A DNA stretch of 6,825 bases from an uncultured beta proteobacterium (GTDB lineage Bacteria > Pseudomonadota > Gammaproteobacteria > Burkholderiales > Burkholderiaceae_C), in NCBI GenBank assembly GCA_903958915.1, contig CAJBVC010000310.1, positions 1 to 6,825 on the forward strand. Reading direction: 5' to 3'. How positions within the stretch are numbered: the stretch's first letter is position 1; each line of letters opens with the position of its first letter. This document shows positions 1 to 6,825 of the stretch, piece by piece. Under the pieces are notes generated by a model. It was not told the origin of the DNA. It made no database searches and was given only the letters and a program-made list of their open reading frames with translations. Position numbers and translations under genes: made by a program.

Positions 1-1298
1 CCGAGGTGCAGGGATTTCATTCGCAATATGACACCGGCCAGCGACGAGCGCAGGATTTCCGGATCGGTGAACCGTTCGCGCCCCTCAAAGTCCTTTTGGT
101 CGTAGAGGCGGATACAGATACCGTTGGCCACCCGACCGCAGCGCCCGGCGCGCTGGGTGGCCGAGCTCTGGCTGATGGGCTCCACCAGCAACTGCTCCAC
201 TTTGCTACGGAAACTGTAGCGCTTCACGCGCGCTGTGCCTGCGTCAATGACGTATTTGATGCCTGGAACCGTGAGCGATGTTTCGGCCACATTGGTTGCC
301 AGCACCACCCGGCGGCCCGTGTGGCCGTCAAAAATGCGGTCCTGCTCGGCCGGGCTCAGACGTGCGAACAGCGGCAGCACCTCGGCGTTCCGAGTCAGCG
401 GGCTGTGTTTCAAATGGCCGCGCAAGTGGTCTGCCGCTTCGCGGATCTCGCGCTCGCCCGGCAGGAACACCAGGATGTCGCCCTGGTTGTGCGGGTCTCT
501 CCAAAGCTCATCCACGCCGTCGGCAATCGCATGGTTGAGGTCGTAGTCGCGCGACTCCTCAAACGGGCGGTAGCGCTGCTCGACCGGGAACATGCGCCCC
601 GACACCATGATGACCGGCGCTGGAATAAGGCCCCCACGCTCGCTCACTGCGTTGAGCTCTCTGCCCCCCGAGGGGGCCGTGCCCGGCTTGGGGCGGCCCG
701 GCGCCGGTCCTGCCCTTGTTGCGAAATGGTCCGCAAAGCGCTGTGCGTCGATGGTGGCGGAGGTGACGATGATCTTCAGGTCGGGGCGGCGTGGCAAGAT
801 TTGCTTGAGGTAGCCCAGCAAAAAGTCGATGTTCAGGCTGCGTTCGTGCGCCTCGTCGATGATGATGGTGTCGTAAGCGTTGAGCAGCGGGTCGGTCTGG
901 GTTTCGGCCAGCAAAATGCCATCGGTCATTAACTTCACCGAGGCATCGCGCGAAAGGCGGTCCTGAAAGCGCACCTTGAAACCTACTACTTCGCCCAGCG
1001 GTGTCTTCAGCTCCTCGGCGATACGCTTGGCCACCGAGCTGGCCGCAATGCGGCGTGGCTGGGTGTGGCCGATCAGCTTGCCGCGCGGGGCCGGCCGCCC
1101 ATCGGGCAGGTTTTTGGGGTAGTTGCACAACCCTCGTCCCATCGCCAACGCGATTTTGGGTAGCTGGGTGGTCTTGCCAGAGCCGGTTTCACCGCAGACG
1201 ATGAGGACCTGGTGGCTGCTGAGGGCAGCCATGATCTCCTCACGTTTGCCAGATACAGGAAGGGACTCAGGGAAATCGATATGCAGTGTGGAGGACAT
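1..1298 (-). CDS. hrpA: ATP-dependent RNA helicase HrpA, DEAH-box (3' end beyond window)
   Basis: This is an RNA-dependent ATPase/helicase of the DEAH (DHX-like) family; in E. coli, HrpA is linked to mRNA processing and rescue of stalled ribosomes. The first 432 codons are visible and the frame is open to base 1. Seen in order: Walker [10 protein letters not shown] (residues 36-44), TQPRR (79-83), DEAH (148-151), SAT (180-182), the helicase C-terminal domain with [12 protein letters not shown] (335-346), and motif [10 protein letters not shown] (382-389). The family's helicase-associated and OB-fold regions would lie off the left edge. The start is ATG at 1296-1298. No in-frame ATG, GTG or TTG lies between it and the upstream in-frame stop at 1380-1382. 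The protein therefore lacks the N-terminal extension of roughly 80 residues found in E. coli HrpA. Two insertions relative to the E. coli protein stand out: a short one after GRG (about residues 57-73) and a Pro/Gly-rich one at about 194-225, which is encoded by a repeat-like DNA segment. The gene lies 31 nt downstream of the sensor kinase on the same strand, and no strong Shine-Dalgarno sequence is visible. Family identity is very secure. Confidence 0.96.
   Translation of the reverse strand, partial: MSSTLHIDFPESLPVSGKREEIMAALSSHQVLIVCGETGSGKTTQLPKIALAMGRGLCNYPKNLPDGRPAPRGKLIGHTQPRRIAASSVAKRIAEELKTPLGEVVGFKVRFQDRLSRDASVKLMTDGILLAETQTDPLLNAYDTIIIDEAHERSLNIDFLLGYLKQILPRRPDLKIIVTSATIDAQRFADHFATRAGPAPGRPKPGTAPSGGRELNAVSERGGLIPAPVIMVSGRMFPVEQRYRPFEESRDYDLNHAIADGVDELWRDPHNQGDILVFLPGEREIREAADHLRGHLKHSPLTRNAEVLPLFARLSPAEQDRIFDGHTGRRVVLATNVAETSLTVPGIKYVIDAGTARVKRYSFRSKVEQLLVEPISQSSATQRAGRCGRVANGICIRLYDQKDFEGRERFTDPEILRSSLAGVILRMKSLHL
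624..720. repeat. GC-rich hairpin repeat inserted in frame within hrpA
   Basis: Both flanks encode canonical HrpA sequence: SATID...HF on one side and [15 protein letters not shown] on the other. The E. coli protein has only two residues where this one has about 34, so the net insertion is about 32 codons (96 nt), an exact multiple of three. The segment contains a perfect hairpin GCCCCC-CGA-GGGGGC (663-677), a direct repeat GCCCGGC (681-687 and 696-702) and a palindrome CCGGCGCCGG (698-707). Its ends, AATAAGG (624-630) and CCTTGTT (714-720), are inverted repeats with one G/T wobble. From memory, similar C-run/G-run sequences recur between genes in Comamonadaceae; I could not verify this. The translated product is low-complexity, rich in Pro, Gly, Arg and Ser. 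No second copy is present in this window. The boundaries are inferred from the protein comparison and are accurate to a few bases. Confidence 0.7.
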
Positions 1299-1329
1299 TG
1301 GGGCGCCATTATCGCGGCCCGGCCAGGAT

Positions 1330-3531
1330 CTAGCCCGCGCGCGACAGATCGGCCGGCCCGGTGACCCGATGAAAATCGTTCAGATCGGCAGCGCTCTGGC
1401 CCGCCTGGTGGACCATGGGCGTAACTTTGGGAAAACGCATGGTGAAGGTAGTACCGTTGCCCAGCACCGATTGCACGCTGAGAGTACCCCCAAGCACCCC
1501 TTTCACGATGTTCATGGCAATGGCGAGTCCAAGCCCGGAGCCACCTTCGCCCAGCCGGGTCGTGAAGAACGGGTCGAAAATCTTGACCAGCACCTCAGGC
1601 GCAATGCCCTTGCCATCGTCTTCAACCGACACTTGCACTTCATTGCCGGATTCGGTGCCCCGCACCACAATGGATCCCACTTGTCCCGGATCAAAGGCAT
1701 GGATGGCCGCGTTCTGCACCAGATTCGCAATCACTTGCCCAAGCGGGCCGGGGTAACCATCACAGGTCATGCCCGAGGTGAGCTCGACACGCAAGTCGAA
1801 TGCACTGCGCCTGAAACTCGGTGCCAGCGACGCGCAAATGTCCTGCACCAGGTCGGCAAGATCAAATTTGCGGCGCTGCTCGGAGGTCTGATCCACCGCA
1901 ACCCTTTTAAAACTATTGACCAGCGTAGCCGCCTGATTGCACGCACTTTCGATGAGCTCCGACATCGGGATGACGTTTTGCGTAAACTGCAACAGGGTCG
2001 ACTTTCGGATCGCCGGGTTATTGAGCTCTCCCGCCAACGCTTGCGCACTGTCGCGCAGTGATGAGGCCACCGTCAGGGCGTTGCCAATGGGCGTATTGAG
2101 CTCGTGCGCAACCCCTGCCACCAACGAGCCCAGGGAAGCCATTTTCTCCGACTGCACCAGTTCGCGCTGCATCAGCGTCAGTTTCTCCAGACTCTCGGAC
2201 AGCGCAGCAGTGCGCTCCTGCACACGCACTTCGAGCACTCTTTCCGACTGTCTGAATGCCTCCACCCGGCCCTTCTCTGCCTCAAGCGCCAGCGATTGCG
2301 CGCGTACCACGGCACGCCGGCTTTCATTAAAACGGTCTGCAAGGGCCAAGGCCAGCAAAATCATCTCGATGGCGGAGCCGATCTGAAAACCGTACACGGT
2401 CAGGAAGTTGGTTGGCAGAAGGTCCAGACCCCATAACGCACCCACGATACTCGACACAATCAGCGTCGAGAACGCCAGCAAGAAAATGATCGCCGCGCGC
2501 TCACCCTGAACTGCAATACGTACCGATATGCCCAACACCAGCAATGCACAGCATGTTGTGAGCACAAGAATAGGTGGCGCAAAAGCGTGGAAGTTGAGGT
2601 AGAAGCCAAATGGCACCAGCAGGTAAAACCAGGCCAGCAACTTGAGCGTGCGATCAGGCCAAGGCAGAAAGCGTGAGGTATCGAGCATTTGCCGCACAAA
2701 AACAATGAGCGCGGCCACCGTCCAGTTGTCAGCAAAGGCATTCGAGTAACTCGCCCAGACCACAGAATCCGGCCACAGGTATTGCTTGGCCAACCCGGTG
2801 CCGACCGCAATGGTCATCAACAGGCAGCCCATCCAGACCAGGTAGAGCAGATAAATGCGATCGCGCAGTGCCAGCAGCAACAGAAAGTTGAACGTAAACA
2901 TGCCAAACGCGATGCCGAAGTAGCCCGCTTGAACCGCATAGTCCGATCGTTCATAGTCGATAAAGGCGCTCGGTGTCCACAACTTCGCTGGAATGATGAG
3001 CGGATGGTGGGATTCGGCGCGAACGTATACCGTCGTGGTTCCACCCGGGGCGATCTGGATGGGAGAAGTAAAGTGGCGGTTGGGCAGCAGCCGGTGCTGC
3101 ATGGGTCGCGCGGTGCCCATAAAGTCACCAGAAACCACGGTCCCGTCCACCACCTGGTAAATATCGACCTTCACCAGACTGGCGTAAGCGATTTCAAAAA
3201 TCCGCTCGGCCGATACCGTGCCGCTGTTGGCGAGTTCGAGCTTTAGCCAGATCGCCGATGACTGAAATCCAAACCCTACGGCGGTCCCCCTGCTTTGTGG
3301 AGGTGCAAACTGACCTTGTCGACCTGGAGCCACCACATCGTGCACCTGCAGCGTGCGTGACGCATCCTCCAGGACCTCGAGGTAGGGACTCAGTACGACG
3401 GGCTCTTCCTGGACTTGGGCCACGTCGTATGGCGGGACGCCAGCGTGCACCGATGCAGCGACAAGACACCAGGCAAGGCCCAGCGCAACTGCAAGCAAGC
3501 AATGCAATCTCGTTTTCACGAAACCTCGCAC
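1330..3531 (-). CDS. Membrane sensor histidine kinase, 7TMR-DISM type
   Basis: This is a two-component sensor kinase that would autophosphorylate on His in response to a periplasmic or membrane signal. Domains seen: a signal peptide (about residues 1-30, ending VHA); a periplasmic 7TMR-DISM extracellular domain (about 45-185); seven hydrophobic segments (about 203-221, 226-248, 265-283, 296-315, 318-342, 346-368, 378-400); a charged coiled-coil signalling helix (about 402-465); a dimerisation/phosphoacceptor domain with the H-box AHELNTP (His476); and an HATPase domain with N-box NLVQNAA (Asn607), G1 DDGKG (638-642), F-box FDPFF (652-656) and G2 GSGLG (664-668). All catalytic boxes are intact, and no receiver domain is attached. 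The longest reading starts at GTG 3529-3531. A second GTG at 3517-3519 (codon 5) follows a GAGG and gives a compact MKTRLH-type signal peptide, so it may be the true start. An in-frame stop at 3556-3558 with no ATG in between limits the choices. No response regulator is adjacent; hrpA follows after 31 nt. The ligand is unknown; carbohydrates are often suggested for this ectodomain type. Confidence 0.93.
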   Translation of the reverse strand: MRGFVKTRLHCLLAVALGLAWCLVAASVHAGVPPYDVAQVQEEPVVLSPYLEVLEDASRTLQVHDVVAPGRQGQFAPPQSRGTAVGFGFQSSAIWLKLELANSGTVSAERIFEIAYASLVKVDIYQVVDGTVVSGDFMGTARPMQHRLLPNRHFTSPIQIAPGGTTTVYVRAESHHPLIIPAKLWTPSAFIDYERSDYAVQAGYFGIAFGMFTFNFLLLLALRDRIYLLYLVWMGCLLMTIAVGTGLAKQYLWPDSVVWASYSNAFADNWTVAALIVFVRQMLDTSRFLPWPDRTLKLLAWFYLLVPFGFYLNFHAFAPPILVLTTCCALLVLGISVRIAVQGERAAIIFLLAFSTLIVSSIVGALWGLDLLPTNFLTVYGFQIGSAIEMILLALALADRFNESRRAVVRAQSLALEAEKGRVEAFRQSERVLEVRVQERTAALSESLEKLTLMQRELVQSEKMASLGSLVAGVAHELNTPIGNALTVASSLRDSAQALAGELNNPAIRKSTLLQFTQNVIPMSELIESACNQAATLVNSFKRVAVDQTSEQRRKFDLADLVQDICASLAPSFRRSAFDLRVELTSGMTCDGYPGPLGQVIANLVQNAAIHAFDPGQVGSIVVRGTESGNEVQVSVEDDGKGIAPEVLVKIFDPFFTTRLGEGGSGLGLAIAMNIVKGVLGGTLSVQSVLGNGTTFTMRFPKVTPMVHQAGQSAADLNDFHRVTGPADLSRAG
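3517..3531 (-). other. Alternative GTG start codons of the sensor kinase
   Basis: Two in-frame GTG codons, at 3529-3531 and 3517-3519, compete as the start. Upstream of the first, the minus strand reads CCCCCATGCG with no purine-rich ribosome site. The second is preceded by GAGG four bases away, a short but plausible Shine-Dalgarno. The second start leaves a signal peptide beginning Met-Lys-Thr-Arg, the usual positively charged n-region. The nearby ATG at 3534-3536 is out of frame. The shorter form is slightly favoured. Confidence 0.45.
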
Positions 3532-3723
3532 CGCATGGGGGTCCGTTTCATTGCCTCATCCCTGTTTCAGTCTTTGACGGCTCGGGTTCATTCCTTGGCC
3601 AAGTTCGCACTTTAGCATCCAAGCGCGATAGGCGATGGCAGGCGCTACACTCGGTCGCATCGCGCTTCCAACGGTAAAGTTTACCGACCAGCGGTTGCAA
3701 CTGTTTTCCATTCGACCAAACCC
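3532..3723. promoter_or_regulatory. Divergent intergenic region between sensor kinase and argA
   Basis: These 192 nt separate the divergently transcribed kinase and argA, so they must hold both promoters unless either gene is read from elsewhere. Candidate elements are weak. TACACT at 3646-3651 resembles a -10 box for argA without a good -35 at proper spacing. On the minus strand, TGCTAAAGT (3609-3617) resembles an extended -10 for the kinase, about 80 nt upstream of its start. A perfect palindrome lies at 3672-3686. No convincing small ORF or RNA gene is seen here. The argA start has no recognisable Shine-Dalgarno (the preceding bases are CGACCAAACCC). Confidence 0.4.
3672..3686. promoter_or_regulatory. 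Perfect 15-nt palindrome, candidate operator upstream of argA
   Basis: CGGTAAA-G-TTTACCG is a perfect inverted repeat of 7 + 1 + 7 nt, ending 37 nt before the argA start codon. If the TACACT at 3646-3651 is the -10 box, the palindrome falls just downstream of the transcription start, where a dimeric repressor would block transcription. A single-base centre suits a DNA-binding dimer better than an RNA hairpin, although a 6-bp stem with a 3-nt loop is possible. I cannot assign a regulator; it does not resemble an E. coli ARG box. Confidence 0.45.
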
Positions 3724-5073
<1,350 letters not shown>

Positions 5074-5079
5074 ACACAG

Positions 5080-5171
5080 AAGTGGAGTAGGCAAAGCGTT
5101 GTACGTAGGTCAAGGAGGAGCCTGCGCAGCAGGCGGGGGACACGGAGTAAAACGCTTTGCCTACTTCACTT
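5080..5171 (+). repeat. Structured intergenic repeat, copy 1
   Basis: The outer arms 5080-5100 and 5151-5171 pair along 21 positions, with 20 Watson-Crick pairs and one G/T. They include the perfect 14-nt inverted repeat GTAGGCAAAGCGTT (5087-5100) and AACGCTTTGCCTAC (5151-5164). Inside are two core blocks, CGTAGGTCAAGGAGGAGCC (5104-5122) and GGCGGGGGACACGGAG (5132-5147), separated by a small hairpin GCCTGC-GCA-GCAGGC (5120-5134). The same two core blocks recur in copy 2 on the other strand. The tetranucleotide GTAG appears at the base of the outer stem and again in the core, as in REP elements moved by RAYT (TnpA-REP) transposases. That link is inference. Confidence 0.85.
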
Positions 5172-5223
5172 TGTACACTCGACAAGGAGTGGTTTGTTGC
5201 GCGGTCCAATCATCGCGTTCGCT

Positions 5224-5311
5224 GAGCCTGGGCCGCCAAGCATTCTGCTCCGTGTCCCCCGCCCTTCGGGCTCCTCCTTGACCTACGCAGAACGCTTGTC
5301 GTCCCAGGCTC
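5224..5311 (-). repeat. Structured intergenic repeat, copy 2 (inverted)
   Basis: Read on the minus strand, this copy carries the same core blocks as copy 1, CGTAGGTCAAGGAGGAGCC (5269-5287) and GGCGGGGGACACGGAG (5248-5263), without a mismatch. The hairpin between them is different: GCCC-GAA-GGGC instead of GCCTGC-GCA-GCAGGC. Its outer arms, 5224-5246 and 5289-5311, pair at 20 of 23 positions but are unrelated to the arms of copy 1 beyond AAGCGTT next to the core. Structure is thus kept while sequence changes. The copy ends 24 nt before the ggt stop codon and could act as its 3' stem-loop. Confidence 0.85.
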
Positions 5312-5335
5312 CGGGGTACTTCACACAAAGCACAG

Positions 5336-6825
5336 TTACCAGGCGGCGATGGCGCCGTCGGCCCTCGGTTCGGTGCCACCGCAGAGAACGCCATGAGGAT
5401 TGCGCCAGATGATCTGGCCGCGACCAAATGCTTGGCGGTTGCCTGACCAGACCACCTCGTGGCCCAACGCTGCGAGGCCGTGGAACAGGTGCTCGGGGGT
5501 GGAGCGTTCGATGTTGACGCGCCGTCCACTTTCCCATTCCCAGCGCGGCGCATCCAGCGAGGCCTGCGGGTTAAGACCAAAATCGACGGTGTTCATCACC
5601 ATTTGCACGTGGCCCTGCGGCTGCATAAAGCCGCCCATCACACCGAAAGGTCCCACTGCCGCGCCATCTTTGGTGAGAAAGCCCGGAATGATGGTGTGGT
5701 AGGGGCGTTTGCCCGGTGCCAGGCAATTGGGGTGCGCTGGGTCAAGCGAGAAATTGTTGCCACGGTTTTGCAGGGCAATGCCTGTGCCTGGCACCACCAA
5801 TCCGGAGCCAAAGCCCATGTAGTTGCTCTGGATGAATGACACCATGTTGCCGTCACTGTCGGCCGTGCTGAGGTACACCGTGCCACCACGCGGCGGCTCG
5901 CCGGCCACGGGCAATGCCGCGTGTGGACCGATCAGCGTGCGACGCGTATCGGCATAGGCGTCGGACAACAGATCGGCCACCGATACGCGCATGTGCGCCG
6001 GGTCGGCAATGTGCGCTTGGCCATCGGCAAACGCCAGCTTGATGGCTTCCATTTGTCGATGGTGGGTCAGCACCGTATCGCGCTCAGCAAAGTCAAAACC
6101 TTTGAGGATGTTCAGTGCGATCAAGGCCACCAGGCCATGCCCGTTGGGTGGAATTTCCCACACGTCATAACCCCGGTAGTTGACGCTGATGGGGTTACAC
6201 CAATCCACCTGGTAACTGGCAAGATCCTGTACCGAAAGCTGACCACCAGCGGACTGCACAAACGCTGCGATCTTCTCGGCCAGAGCTCCGCGATAGAAAC
6301 TCTCGGCGTTCGATTCAGCAATGGCCTGCAACGAATCGGCATGTCCGCTGGAGCGCCAGATTTCACCGGCCAATGGTGCACGCTCGGGCGCAAAAGTATC
6401 GAACCACTGGCGAAAGTACGGCTCCTTGAACTCGCTGCGAAAAAGCCGGACGGCCTGCTGCCAGGCAAAAGCCACCATCGGCGAGACCGGATAGCCGTCC
6501 CGGGCCAGCTCGATTGCCGCTGCCATAGATTCGGTGAGTGGAAGACGCCCAAACTTCGCTGCCAATGCGGCCCAGGCGGCCGGTGCACCAGGTACCGTCA
6601 CCGGCAACGGGCCAAATCGTGGCATGCTGGTCAGACCCAGCGCCTTCGTCACATCCAATGACATGGAAGCCGCCGAAGGTCCGCTGGCATTGAGCCCGTG
6701 CAACTTGCCACCGTGCCACACCAGCCCAAATGCGTCGCCACCAATACCATTGGCATTGGGCTCCACCACCGTGAGGGCAGTGGCCGTGGCGATGGCAGCG
6801 TCAATGGCATTGCCACCCCGCTGCA
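5336..6825 (-). CDS. Gamma-glutamyltransferase-family protein (5' end beyond window)
   Basis: This is an Ntn-hydrolase that self-cleaves into two subunits and uses the new N-terminal Thr to transfer or hydrolyse a gamma-glutamyl or related acyl group. The visible 495 residues begin inside the family's N-terminal signature (RGGNAIDAAIATATALTVVEPNANGIGGDAF); several tens of residues lie past the right edge, so a signal peptide cannot be judged. The predicted cleavage site and nucleophile are in PPRGG-TVYLSTADSDGNMVSF, with Thr encoded at 5879-5881. Downstream are IQSNYMGFGSGLVVPGTG, the NRGNNF segment, GVMGGFMQPQGHVQ where classical enzymes have a GGS-S motif, and a typical C-terminus (GGTEPRADGAIAAW). 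These variants resemble the Bacillus YwrD-like branch rather than glutathione-degrading E. coli Ggt. The classical substrate-carboxylate Arg region reads NASGPSAA, with no Arg. The substrate is therefore uncertain. GTG 6767-6769 is only an internal codon, not the start. The gene converges on argA across the repeat block. Confidence 0.92.
   Translation of the reverse strand, partial: QRGGNAIDAAIATATALTVVEPNANGIGGDAFGLVWHGGKLHGLNASGPSAASMSLDVTKALGLTSMPRFGPLPVTVPGAPAAWAALAAKFGRLPLTESMAAAIELARDGYPVSPMVAFAWQQAVRLFRSEFKEPYFRQWFDTFAPERAPLAGEIWRSSGHADSLQAIAESNAESFYRGALAEKIAAFVQSAGGQLSVQDLASYQVDWCNPISVNYRGYDVWEIPPNGHGLVALIALNILKGFDFAERDTVLTHHRQMEAIKLAFADGQAHIADPAHMRVSVADLLSDAYADTRRTLIGPHAALPVAGEPPRGGTVYLSTADSDGNMVSFIQSNYMGFGSGLVVPGTGIALQNRGNNFSLDPAHPNCLAPGKRPYHTIIPGFLTKDGAAVGPFGVMGGFMQPQGHVQMVMNTVDFGLNPQASLDAPRWEWESGRRVNIERSTPEHLFHGLAALGHEVVWSGNRQAFGRGQIIWRNPHGVLCGGTEPRADGAIAAW

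Larger units (their letters stand above)
5074..5335. other. Convergent intergenic region holding paired inverted repeats
   Basis: These 262 nt lie between the argA stop and the ggt stop. Most of the region is two copies of one structured repeat in opposite orientation (about 5080-5171 and 5224-5311), separated by a 52-nt spacer. No gene is supported. Short open frames here are made of repeat sequence or are shadows of ggt. The sequence TACTTCAC occurs at the right edge of copy 1 (5162-5169) and again just outside copy 2 (5317-5324), with the partly complementary GAAGTGGAGTA at 5079-5089. The whole block may therefore be one composite unit. Transcripts from either side would form strong stem-loops, so the block may also terminate transcription in both directions, although no U-run follows the stems. 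Confidence 0.7.

Noticed and set aside
6..932. 308-residue open frame on the plus strand
   Set aside because: It is antisense to hrpA, whose motifs are unambiguous on the minus strand; the translation shows no recognisable domain.
559..1128. Frameshift or sequencing error in hrpA around the GC-rich insertion
   Set aside because: The correct HrpA frame runs continuously from 1298 to 1 with recognisable family sequence on both sides of the insertion, so no frameshift is needed.
1123..2061. 312-residue open frame on the plus strand
   Set aside because: It overlaps hrpA and the kinase domain of the sensor on the opposite strand and has no family signature; high GC keeps shadow frames open.
5080..5171. 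Classical rho-independent terminator of argA
   Set aside because: The stem is long and strong but its loop is about 50 nt and no U-run follows. It may still affect transcription, but it does not match the canonical form.
5080..5311. CRISPR array or insertion sequence
   Set aside because: There are only two copies, in opposite orientation, with no regular spacers and no transposase frame. A structured non-autonomous repeat fits better.
5161..5580. 139-residue minus-strand frame across the repeats and the ggt end
   Set aside because: It is composed of repeat sequence plus an out-of-frame part of ggt.

Overview
The window looks like a chromosomal segment of a betaproteobacterium of order Burkholderiales, most likely family Comamonadaceae (Acidovorax, Hydrogenophaga, Rhodoferax or Polaromonas type). 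This rests on the ArgA, HrpA and histidine kinase sequences, the moderately high GC, and GC-rich hairpin repeats of a kind I associate with this family. The genus cannot be fixed from sequence alone.

Layout: (1) Positions 1-1298, minus strand: the first 432 codons of the DEAH-box RNA helicase HrpA. The gene runs off the left edge. Its reading frame carries an in-frame, GC-rich, hairpin-bearing insertion of about 96 nt at about 624-720. (2) Positions 1330-3531, minus strand: a 733-residue membrane sensor histidine kinase of the 7TMR-DISM type, ending 31 nt upstream of hrpA. The two could be cotranscribed. (3) Positions 3532-3723: a 192-nt divergent intergenic region with a perfect 15-nt palindrome close to argA. 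(4) Positions 3724-5073, plus strand: argA, N-acetylglutamate synthase (first step of arginine biosynthesis), complete. (5) Positions 5074-5335: a 262-nt convergent intergenic region filled mostly by two inverted copies of one structured repeat. The copies share a core but have different, internally self-complementary arms. (6) Positions 5336-6825, minus strand: a gamma-glutamyltransferase-family protein, complete at its C-terminus and cut by the right edge at its N-terminus.

The genes do not form one pathway. They are ordinary chromosomal genes: RNA helicase, sensor kinase, arginine synthesis, and gamma-glutamyl or acyl-peptide metabolism. The unusual content is in the repeats. One has apparently been absorbed into the helicase coding frame. 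The others form a paired hairpin element between two convergent genes, with what looks like covariation that preserves base pairing. No complete mobile element, CRISPR array, tRNA or rRNA was seen.
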